This document shows, one piece after another, positions 57,345 through 64,000 of a stretch of DNA of 64,000 nt (position 1 is its first letter; each line of letters begins with the position of its first letter). Origin of the DNA: Mucilaginibacter sp. OK098 (GTDB lineage: Bacteria > Bacteroidota > Bacteroidia > Sphingobacteriales > Sphingobacteriaceae); assembly GCF_900142915.1 (NCBI RefSeq), contig NZ_FRCM01000003.1, positions 310,504 through 374,503 of the forward strand, written 5' to 3'. A model generated the notes under the pieces. That model did no database searches and was not told the origin of the DNA. It saw nothing but the letters and a program-made list of their open reading frames with translations. A program made the translations under genes and the position numbers.

Positions 57345-59846
57345 TTATGATTTTACATGCGGCGACAAGTCGAAAGGTACAACTACCTTAAAGCTTACAT
57401 TACGCCCCATATTAAAGATCCCCGGCTGAACGCCAGCCGGTACATTTGCATTATCGAAATACTTCAATCGGCTCATGTTCGACTGGTAGTTTACATTACC
57501 CAGGTTGGTGCCTTCAATAAACAATTTGATAACTGTTTTTCCGGCTGAGTTTACCAGCTCGCTACCTATCCCTGCACTTAACAGGTTATAGCCGGCAGTG
57601 TAGGTTTCTGTTCCGTATGCCGCAAAAAAGCGGTTCTGTGCGCTAAAGTGATCAAACCCTACAAAGGCATATACATTTCTGAAACTGCCGAACCCTTTGC
57701 TGAAATTCCCTTTCAGTTCTGAGTGAGTATGCAGTGGCGGGATAAAAGGAAGATACTTTAAGCTGTCTGCAACTTTGCCGCCTGTACCCAGGTTTTGACC
57801 GTAGGTTAATGCAAGTGAGTTTTCAAAATGCAGCCATTTAAGCGGATGGATGTCGAGGCTGAATTCGCCGCCATTTATCCTTGCCTTGCTCTGCACATAG
57901 GTAAAAGTATTATAGCCCTGCGTAATAACGGGCGAGCCATCGGCATTAAGCTCCTGCTGCTGAAAGATATAGTTTTGGATATTATTGTTAAATAATTCAA
58001 CACTAAATGAAACGTTTGGCAGGGTAAGGAAAGCGCCGATATCTTCTTGTGTGCTAAACTCCGGTTTAAAATTACTGTCGCCTACATGGTAGATCTGCGA
58101 ACCCGGATCGGGGCCATTTGCTGAAAGCTCGGCAATGCTCGGCGCCCTGAAACCGCGGGCGATGTTCGCTTTTAACAAAAATTTGTCTGAGAAATTATAA
58201 GCACCGCCAAAGCTTCCGTTAAATCCTGTAAATGTTTTATTCAGGGCAGTAAATTGCGGAACTACGTTAGGGGCGTTATTAGGATCTGCTCCGGTGTACA
58301 ATTGCGGATATTTTCCGGCAAGCGTATCAATATAAGCCGCCTGGCCGTGGAATGAACGGCTATCAAACCTGGCGCCTGCCGAAAGATCAAGCTTGCCAAA
58401 GCTTTTCTTCACGATCAGAAACGGACCAATATCAAACTGGTGATAGGCCGGGATCGGGAAATCGGTAGCATCGCCTATGGTATTATTTTGGTATTGTCCG
58501 TTTATGCCGGCTGTGGTTTCATAACCTTTTCCAAGGTCAAAGTTGTATTTAACATCATAAGTATAGGTGCTGAGGTGAAGGTTTAAGCCTGCTACATCAG
58601 CATCTTCTGGGTGGGTATATTCCCTGCGGTGGCTATACTGGTAACCCAAATTAACAATAAGGTTTCCACTGCCTAAATTAAAATTACTGTTATTATAGAT
58701 GCGGTAAAGCTGTACATGCTGATGCAAAACCGGGATGTTGTATGAATTTAATTCGGATGGAGAAACTATCTGACGCGATAGGTCGGCTTCTGTAATCTGT
58801 TTGGTAAACTTACGTGTTAGCGAATCGCGGCTGCCATCAGGAATCGCCTGCTGGTCATCAAATAATGAGAAATTTAAATACGATGTTCCCCATGCCTTGT
58901 TAAGGCCTACCATAAAACGTGCATCCTTTTCTTTAAAGTTTGTGGCATATACCCTGCCATCATGCTGATTCTGGTAATCCTTTGCTTCTTTGGCGGATAA
59001 GATGGTACCCCAAACCAGTCCGTTTTGATTGCCATATAGCCTGAACGAGCCATTCAGCAAACCATTATTAGTACCGTAAGTACCCTGTACCGATCCCAGG
59101 ATCTTACCATCAGCAACCGGCGACGGCGTAATAAGGTTTACAACTCCGCCAATAGCATCTGACCCGTAGGATAAGCTGGCCGGTCCTTTAATCACCTCAA
59201 CACGGTCAATAGAGTTTTGATCTACCTCAATACCGTGCTCATCACCCCATTGCTGGCCTTCCTGGCGGATTCCATCCTGCAGGGTCACTACACGGTTATA
59301 ACCTAATCCATGTATAAAAGGTTTAGAAACGTTTGGCCCGGTTGTTACTGCGCTAACACCCGGCAAATTGGCAATCATATCAATAACGTTTCCCGCTGCC
59401 GAACGCTGATCAAGGTAAGTTTTACCCACAGCCACCATTGGCACAGGATCACGTTTTATTTCAGTTGCTTTGCTCACACCGGTAATAACTACCTCTCCGG
59501 CTTCAATTGACGATGCTTTCAGCTGAATATCAAGTGTTGTTGTTTTTGAGAAATCAACCTTTTGGTTGTAGGTGGCATAACCTAAATACACTACCTGCAC
59601 CAGGTAAACGCCTTTAGGCAATTTTTCTAATGTATAATGGCCATTTACATCAGTAATAGCGCCACGCCTCAGGTCGGGTATATTTACAGTTGCGCCTATA
59701 ACCGGTTTCCCATCAGCTTTATCAGTTACAGTACCGGAAATAGTACCTGCATCATCATCTTTTTTTATTTTTATAGCAGCATGCGCAATTATAGTACTTG
59801 ATATAAGTACAAATAACAGGCTTAATATTCTTATCTTATATTTCAT
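57345..59846 (-). CDS. TonB-dependent receptor, probably for a metal or metal chelate
   Basis: 833 aa. Signal peptide (KYKIRILSLLFVLISSTIIAHA), carboxypeptidase-regulatory-like domain (about residues 35-115: GTISGTVTDKADGKPVIGATVNI), plug domain (about 125-240: VVITGVSKATEIKRDPVPMVAV, AAGNVIDMIANLPGVSAVTTGP, IEVDQNSIDRVEVIKGPASLSYGSDAIGGVVNLI) and a 22-strand barrel. The HGLGYNRVVTLQDGIRQEGQQWGDEHG plug segment resembles OprC/ZnuD-type copper or zinc receptors. The small Cys/His protein upstream supports a metal substrate (inference). Confidence 0.88.
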   Translation of the reverse strand: MKYKIRILSLLFVLISSTIIAHAAIKIKKDDDAGTISGTVTDKADGKPVIGATVNIPDLRRGAITDVNGHYTLEKLPKGVYLVQVVYLGYATYNQKVDFSKTTTLDIQLKASSIEAGEVVITGVSKATEIKRDPVPMVAVGKTYLDQRSAAGNVIDMIANLPGVSAVTTGPNVSKPFIHGLGYNRVVTLQDGIRQEGQQWGDEHGIEVDQNSIDRVEVIKGPASLSYGSDAIGGVVNLITPSPVADGKILGSVQGTYGTNNGLLNGSFRLYGNQNGLVWGTILSAKEAKDYQNQHDGRVYATNFKEKDARFMVGLNKAWGTSYLNFSLFDDQQAIPDGSRDSLTRKFTKQITEADLSRQIVSPSELNSYNIPVLHQHVQLYRIYNNSNFNLGSGNLIVNLGYQYSHRREYTHPEDADVAGLNLHLSTYTYDVKYNFDLGKGYETTAGINGQYQNNTIGDATDFPIPAYHQFDIGPFLIVKKSFGKLDLSAGARFDSRSFHGQAAYIDTLAGKYPQLYTGADPNNAPNVVPQFTALNKTFTGFNGSFGGAYNFSDKFLLKANIARGFRAPSIAELSANGPDPGSQIYHVGDSNFKPEFSTQEDIGAFLTLPNVSFSVELFNNNIQNYIFQQQELNADGSPVITQGYNTFTYVQSKARINGGEFSLDIHPLKWLHFENSLALTYGQNLGTGGKVADSLKYLPFIPPLHTHSELKGNFSKGFGSFRNVYAFVGFDHFSAQNRFFAAYGTETYTAGYNLLSAGIGSELVNSAGKTVIKLFIEGTNLGNVNYQSNMSRLKYFDNANVPAGVQPGIFNMGRNVSFKVVVPFDLSPHVKS

Positions 59847-59983
59847 TATAGTATCCTGGTTGATATTGAAAATTTGATCCGGTTCATTAATTGTTTATTC
59901 TATCAGACTGATATTAGTCCAAAAAATTACATTAAATCAGATGATCATTACTTAATGCGTAGAAAGCGTTTTAGCTTTTAAGT

Positions 59984-60361
59984 TTAAACTGAATAATTGG
60001 CAAAGGGTGGGGCACGACCACCGGAGAGTACAAGCGCTAAACTTGTAAAATTATAAACGGGAGATTTGTAAACATAGTTTGCAGCGGCAACCGAAGAAAA
60101 GTTTACCTGGCCGGCCATTACCATACTGTTATGATGCATGGCATCGCAGAGCTGGCATTTTTCGGTAAGGGTTTGTTTGGGCTGCTGTTGATTTGCTGAA
60201 TAAGTTTGTTTTGCTCCCTGGATCAGCTTATGCTGGTGAGCATATACCATATACTGGCCTGCTACAAAACAGATCAGCAAGATCCACGATTGGACAATAT
60301 GGTATTTGTTTTTTTTCAAACTTTCAGTTACCTTTTTACAGTAAGTTGCAAACTTAGACAA
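59984..60361 (-). CDS. Small Cys/His membrane-anchored protein, DUF2946-like
   Basis: 125 aa. One helix near the N-terminus (HIVQSWILLICFVAGQYMVYAHQHKL), a polar segment with EKCQLCDAMHHNSMVMAGQ (CxxC plus two His), and a C-terminal GGRAPPFANYSV end. CxxC-His and RAPP endings are typical of DUF2946-like proteins, which are often encoded next to TonB receptors for copper. It is 137 bp upstream of, and on the same strand as, the receptor gene. A periplasmic metal-binding accessory role is inferred. Confidence 0.7.
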   Translation of the reverse strand: MSKFATYCKKVTESLKKNKYHIVQSWILLICFVAGQYMVYAHQHKLIQGAKQTYSANQQQPKQTLTEKCQLCDAMHHNSMVMAGQVNFSSVAAANYVYKSPVYNFTSLALVLSGGRAPPFANYSV

Positions 60362-61238
60362 TTAAAATTTTAAAGAAGGTAACATTCTTGTTTAAATGCA
60401 ACAAAATTGCTATTCGTAAAAAGTTCATAGCTGATGGTTCATAGTTCATGGGAGAAGAAAAGAAAGATTAGGCTCTTGGCTTTTTGTGTGCGTACACTTT
60501 CTTTTGCCGGTTATTTAAACAGTGGCTTCACATCTTAAAAAGTTTGTTGAAAGGAATAGCGTTAGAATTATTTAGATGAAGCGCCCAGAGGCATCGCCCC
60601 GACCTGTATTGTAACAACGGATTTTAATCCGTTGACGATATAAAGGGTAACAAAAAGAACAGTATGTTCGATCCATTTACATCATATTGGCCGTGCCTAT
60701 GGCACTTGGTTTGGTGAGTTTTATCTGCGCTGGGTTAAAACCCAGCGTTACAAAATATTTCGAGCCCATGGCTCTATAAAGAACCATCACGCAAAATGAC
60801 ACAAGTACCCAAAACTACAACTTACCATCACCCATGAACCAACGGACAATTGCAACCGCCATGAACGATCAGCAGGCTTTTTGAGATGGAGTATTCAGAG
60901 GCATCGCCTCGGCCTATCTTGTAACAACGGATTTTAATCCGTTGATGATGTAAAGAATAACGAAAAGAACAGTATGTTCGATCCATTTATGCCATATTGG
61001 TCGTGTATATGGCACTTTGTTTGGCGAGTTTTATCTGCGCTGGGTTAAAACCCAGCGTTACAAAATATTTCGAGCCCATGGCTCTATAAAGAAATACCAC
61101 GCAAAGCGACATAGAGTCTTAAATTGCTACTTACCATCATCCATGAACCAACAGCCAATTGCAGCGGCCATGAACTATGAACCATCCACTATGAACTGCC
61201 TCCATTAACTTTTTACTATGAACCATCAACTATGAACC
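60362..61238. other. 877-bp non-coding region with tandem structured repeat
   Basis: Contains two adjacent 310-bp units (60569-60878 and 60879-61188) flanked by ATGAACCATGAACTATG-like short repeats (60425-60450, 61143-61247). No credible gene; the small frame across 61.0-61.2 kb is repeat DNA. Confidence 0.7.
60569..61188. repeat. Tandem duplication of a 310-bp hairpin-chain element
   Basis: The landmarks repeat at a constant 310-bp offset. Each unit carries GAGGC-ATC-GCCTC (in unit 2 at 60898-60910; mutated in unit 1), TTGTAAC followed by AACGGATTTTAATCCGTT (60616-60633), GTGCC-TAT-GGCAC (60693-60705 in unit 1), CGCTGGGTT/AACCCAGCG (60728-60747) followed by GTTACAA, and GAGCC-CAT-GGCTC (60762-60774). 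The order matches the element at 42028-42336 read in the other direction. Confidence 0.75.
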
Positions 61239-61613
61239 ATGAACTACCTTATATTTGTTCCCGTGAAACCTGCAGAGATCAATTTAAAATGGAGCGCATT
61301 ACAACAGCGGATTGCTGATGAGTTTGATAATGAAAAACCGGATATAAAGGTAATGCTATTCCTTATTGGGGTGCAGGAGCTTGGGCAGGGCCCGCGCAAG
61401 TTCAGCAAGCGTCAAAAGGAAGAGCTGATGCATATAGCCAACTGCAAACTGTTTAGTATGATGGGCTTTTATGAGCTGGAGGGACTGGACCAGGATGGCT
61501 GGCCGCACTGGAAACGGGTAGGCGTTATCCCTAATTATACCCTGCTTGAACAGGAAATGGTGTTGAAATCATTAATAATTGATTACTTCCAGGAGTTGGG
61601 ATTGGTGGAGTGA
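61239..61613 (+). CDS. Conserved hypothetical protein
   Basis: 124 aa, soluble: NYLIFVPVKPAEINLKWSALQQRIADEFDNEKPDIKVMLFLIGVQELGQGPRKFSKRQKEELMHIANCKLFSMMGFYELEGLDQDGWPHWKRVGVIPNYTLLEQEMVLKSLIIDYF. Not a family I can name. The start ATG at 61239 lies in the ATGAACCATGAAC repeat. A TATATTTG box at 61250-61257 raises the alternative that a promoter there drives a leaderless GTG start at 61263. Confidence 0.65.
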   Translation: MNYLIFVPVKPAEINLKWSALQQRIADEFDNEKPDIKVMLFLIGVQELGQGPRKFSKRQKEELMHIANCKLFSMMGFYELEGLDQDGWPHWKRVGVIPNYTLLEQEMVLKSLIIDYFQELGLVE

Positions 61614-61749
61614 GGAGAAGCCGGAAAAGTCCGGAAGTCCGAAAGAAGCTGCGGTTGGTTAATGGGTATGTGTGTTCTTTATTGTTAACCCATCCCTGTC
61701 TGGCGGCTGGCTGTGAGGACACAGCCAGTGGGGATATGAATAAAACAAC

Positions 61750-61866
61750 CTGTCATTGCGAGGTACGAAGCAATCGCATGCTATACAGAGCGAATAGAAA
61801 GGTGTAAAACTTGCATTGGCGGTTGTGTACGGCGTGCGGTTGCCACGCTACGCTCGCAATGACAAG
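61750..61866. repeat. 117-bp inverted-repeat element, copy 2
   Basis: CTGTCATTGCGAGG ... CGCTCGCAATGACAAG with the central ACAGAGCGAATAGAAAGGTG, homologous to 44329-44447. The CTGGCTGTG/CACAGCCAG hairpin and a GTCCGGAAG tract lie just before it. Confidence 0.7.
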
Positions 61867-61902
61867 GTTTTTAGTTGTTTTTTGAATAACAAAATCACAA
61901 AT

Positions 61903-62613
61903 ATGAAAAAACTGTTTACTACTGCCCTTATTTTACTGGTTATTACCACCGCTTTTGCCAAAGGACCAAAAAACCAGTATGTGCGGATAAAAACCAGCTA
62001 TGGCACTTGTATAATCCGCCTGTATAATGAAACCCCAAAACACAGGGATAACTTTATCAAGCTGGTAAAAAAGGGGTTTTACAACGGAACATTGTTTCAC
62101 CGGGTGATCCAAAACTTTATGATCCAGGGTGGTGATCCGGATTCGAGGGACACGACTAAGGCAAAACCCGGCGCCGAGCTTGGCAATGGGGATGTTGGCT
62201 ATACTATCCCGGCCGAATTCAGGGATAGTCTTTTCCATAAACGCGGCGTATTGGCAGCAGCAAGGGATGATAACGCAGCAAAAGCATCAAGCGGGTGTCA
62301 GTTTTATATTGTTGAAGGCAAACGCTTTACCGATGGCAAGATGGATACCCTGGAAAATACACGCTTAAAGGGATTTAAAATACCGGCCTGGCAAAGGGAA
62401 TATTACAAGTCAGTTGGGGGCGCGCCACATCTTGATCATGGCTACACCGTTTATGGCGAAGTAGTGTCAGGCATTGATATGGTTGACAGGATAGCCGCTG
62501 TTAAAAAGGACGGTAATGACCGTCCAACAGAAAACGTAGCCATGACGGTTGAATTGCTTAGTAAAAAAGAATGCAATCAATTGGATGAATTACTTTTCCC
62601 CGAGGCCAAATAA
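61903..62613 (+). CDS. Cyclophilin-type peptidyl-prolyl cis-trans isomerase
   Basis: 236 aa from ATG 61903, which supplies a signal peptide (KKLFTTALILLVITTAFA); the frame reaches further upstream into the 117-bp repeat. RIKTSYGTCIIRLYNETPKHRDNFIKLVKKGFYNGTLFHRVIQNFMIQGGDPDSRDTTKA is the cyclophilin core; ASSGCQFYIVEG and HLDHGYTVYGEVVSGIDMVDRIA follow. An insert (DTLENTRLKGFKIPAWQREYYKSVGGAP) lengthens the domain. It assists envelope protein folding. Confidence 0.93.
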   Translation: MKKLFTTALILLVITTAFAKGPKNQYVRIKTSYGTCIIRLYNETPKHRDNFIKLVKKGFYNGTLFHRVIQNFMIQGGDPDSRDTTKAKPGAELGNGDVGYTIPAEFRDSLFHKRGVLAAARDDNAAKASSGCQFYIVEGKRFTDGKMDTLENTRLKGFKIPAWQREYYKSVGGAPHLDHGYTVYGEVVSGIDMVDRIAAVKKDGNDRPTENVAMTVELLSKKECNQLDELLFPEAK

Positions 62614-62618
62614 AATTT

Positions 62619-62649
62619 AAAATCCGAAATCGAACATCCGAAATCCGAA
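62619..62649. repeat. CCGAAATCGAACATCCGAAATCCGAA repeat, copy 2
   Basis: The same unit as at 2985-3021, directly before the exonuclease III start codon, so part of the 5' leader of that gene. Confidence 0.6.
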
Positions 62650-63417
62650 ATGAAAATCATCACCTATAACGTTAACGGCATCCGCTCGGCAATAAACAAA
62701 AACTGGCTGGCATGGCTGCAGGCAACCGATGCAGATGTAGTTTGTTTGCAGGAAATTAAGGCAACGCCTGATGTACTTACCGACTTAAAATTGGTTGAAG
62801 ACCTGGGTTACGAGCATTACTGGTACCCTGCCGAAAAAAAGGGATACAGCGGTACAGCCATCTTTACCAAACAAACACCAAAACACATTGAATATGGCTG
62901 CGGCATCAGCGACTATGATCGCGAGGGGCGTAATATCCGGGTTGATTTTGATGAGGTATCCGTGATGAGTGTTTACTTTCCATCGGGCTCAAGCGGGGAT
63001 GACCGACAGGCTTTTAAATATCGTTTTTTAGATGAATTTGGCCGCTACCTGGAGTTGCTGCAATCACAATGCCCAAAGTTGGTTGTATCCGGCGATTATA
63101 ATATTTGCCACAGGCCAATTGACATCCATAACCCAAAATCAAACGCTAATTCATCCGGATTTTTACCAGAAGAGCGGGAATGGATGGAGAATTTTATTGA
63201 GTCGGGCTATATTGATACCTTCCGTCATATGAATAAGGAACCGCATAATTATACGTGGTGGAGCTTCCGGGCAAATTCGCGCGCTAAAAACTTAGGTTGG
63301 CGGATTGATTATAATATGGCTACCCGCACGCTGGAAGGGAATATTAAAAGAGCCGCTATATTGCCTGAAGCAAAACATTCAGACCATTGCCCGGTGCTGT
63401 TGGAGCTGGAGTTTTAG
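62650..63417 (+). CDS. xth: Exodeoxyribonuclease III
   Basis: 255 aa endonuclease/exonuclease/phosphatase fold. IITYNVNGIRSAINKNWLAWLQATDADVVCLQEIKA holds the metal-binding Asn and Glu, and VVSGDYNICHRPIDIHNP, KNLGWRIDYNM and KHSDHCPVLLEL the rest of the catalytic centre (final Asp-His pair). It removes damaged 3' ends and cuts at abasic sites in base-excision repair. It starts 36 bp after the cyclophilin gene and may be co-transcribed. Confidence 0.95.
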   Translation: MKIITYNVNGIRSAINKNWLAWLQATDADVVCLQEIKATPDVLTDLKLVEDLGYEHYWYPAEKKGYSGTAIFTKQTPKHIEYGCGISDYDREGRNIRVDFDEVSVMSVYFPSGSSGDDRQAFKYRFLDEFGRYLELLQSQCPKLVVSGDYNICHRPIDIHNPKSNANSSGFLPEEREWMENFIESGYIDTFRHMNKEPHNYTWWSFRANSRAKNLGWRIDYNMATRTLEGNIKRAAILPEAKHSDHCPVLLELEF

Positions 63418-63507
63418 CGTGAATATTCGTGCTTTTTTGAGCGTCATTGCTGTAAAAGTCAGATAATTTGGCAACAGAATTAGATTTGAAATATAATCTA
63501 ATAAGTT

Positions 63508-64000
63508 ATGCCAATAAAAACAAACGACAATCGGTTTCAGCAGCGCTACCTGGATAAATATCACTTTATGATCAAAGAATATGAGTTGGTCAAATCAAAG
63601 CAGCATCCAAAGTTTAAGTTTGCGAAGGAATTTTACCATGTGCATGATACCGACCCGCGCAATTTTCTGCGGTATTATAATAGGTTTAAACAGTCGGGAA
63701 AAGAGATTGACCTGCTACCGGGTAAACGTGGCCCTAAGTACCGTACGCGCCGGCCCATCCGCTTCATAGAGAACAAGGTGCTGGAATTGCGTGAAAAGGG
63801 TAATAGCAAATTAGAGATCGTAGATATTCTTAAACCGAAATTACATAAATTCACCCCATCTGCGTCCGGGGTATATAATATCTTAAAGCGTTACCAAAAG
63901 AACCGCTTAACACCCAAACTTAAGCAGAACAAACGTAAGATCATTAAAGAACGTATGGGACAGTTAGGCCATATTGATTGCCATCATTTAAGTAAAAGTG
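63508..64000 (+). CDS. IS transposase, 5' part (gene continues beyond window)
   Basis: ATG at 63508 opens a frame that is still open at 64000 (164 codons). N-terminal helix-turn-helix-like segments (YHFMIKEYELVKSKQHPKFKFAKEFYHVHDTDPRNFLRYYNRFKQSG; RPIRFIENKVLELREKGNSKLEIVDIL) are followed by ERMGQLGHIDCHHLSKS, the first-Asp region of a DDE/rve integrase core, as in IS481/IS3-like elements. The rest, and the second terminal repeat, lie outside the window. Confidence 0.75.
   Translation, partial: MPIKTNDNRFQQRYLDKYHFMIKEYELVKSKQHPKFKFAKEFYHVHDTDPRNFLRYYNRFKQSGKEIDLLPGKRGPKYRTRRPIRFIENKVLELREKGNSKLEIVDILKPKLHKFTPSASGVYNILKRYQKNRLTPKLKQNKRKIIKERMGQLGHIDCHHLSKS

Noticed and set aside
60569..61188. 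CRISPR or satellite array
   Set aside because: Only two long 310-bp units with internal palindromes, not many short direct repeats.

Overview
The window reads as chromosomal DNA of a Bacteroidota bacterium, most likely Sphingobacteriaceae (Mucilaginibacter or Pedobacter-like). The evidence is: promoters of the TTG-N(18-21)-TAnnTTTG type, several almost leaderless starts, little use of Shine-Dalgarno sequences, CarboxypepD_reg/TonB-type outer membrane proteins, DUF4369-thioredoxin (TlpA) proteins, paired ECF sigma/anti-sigma genes, and many small palindromic repeats between genes. No rRNA, phage or CRISPR was seen. The only RNA gene of a known class is one tRNA-Gln(CTG). The genus assignment is an inference from family content.

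Layout. 1-3.0 kb: the end of a PIG-L deacetylase gene, two tiny membrane proteins and a sodium:solute symporter in one tightly coupled set. 3.0-10.7 kb: DUF2911 protein, ECF sigma/anti-sigma pair, a small membrane protein, DinB protein plus histidine kinase, aldo/keto reductase, and an arginase-family protein with an altered metal site. 10.7-14 kb: two tandem TlpA paralogues and EF-P. 14.3-16.8 kb: BlaI/BlaR1-type pair with a palindrome inside its promoter. 17-18.4 kb: SMR transporter and sterol-desaturase-like oxidase. 18.6-25.9 kb: a seven-gene minus-strand cluster for an activated ulosonic (sialic-like) acid (glycosyltransferase-like protein, cytidylyltransferase, split transketolase, class III aminotransferase, SDR, fused HAD phosphatase-NeuB synthase). 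26-32.4 kb: permease, a candidate structured small RNA, GlxA-type regulator, TAT-exported sugar isomerase, GbsR-type regulator, tRNA-Gln, and a small regulator operon with two identical palindromes. 32.5-41.6 kb: selU-selD, methyltransferase, rhodanese, two-component system, outer membrane beta-barrel protein, serine hydrolase. 41.6-43.1 kb: repeat-rich DNA around a YCII/DGPF gene, followed by its ECF42-like sigma factor. 44.4-51 kb: AraC regulator divergent from aldehyde dehydrogenase-DUF779, MscS channel, and a large PAS/GAF protein. 51.3-57.3 kb: SDR, second ECF/anti-sigma pair, small unknown proteins, and DoxX/HxlR divergent pair with a triple operator. 57.3-64 kb: TonB receptor with a small Cys/His protein, a tandemly duplicated structured repeat, cyclophilin, exonuclease III and the 5' part of a transposase gene cut by the window edge.

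The most interesting items are: the transketolase-containing ulosonic acid cluster with its HAD-NeuB fusion; a repeat family with a fixed order of hairpins (one copy at 42.0-42.3 kb, two tandem 310-bp copies at 60.6-61.2 kb); a roughly 150-nt RNA candidate at 27.6 kb with its own promoter and terminator; and several self-evident operator arrays (HxlR, PF13601-like wHTH, AraC, BlaI, GbsR). All family calls are by eye from motifs; no database search was run.
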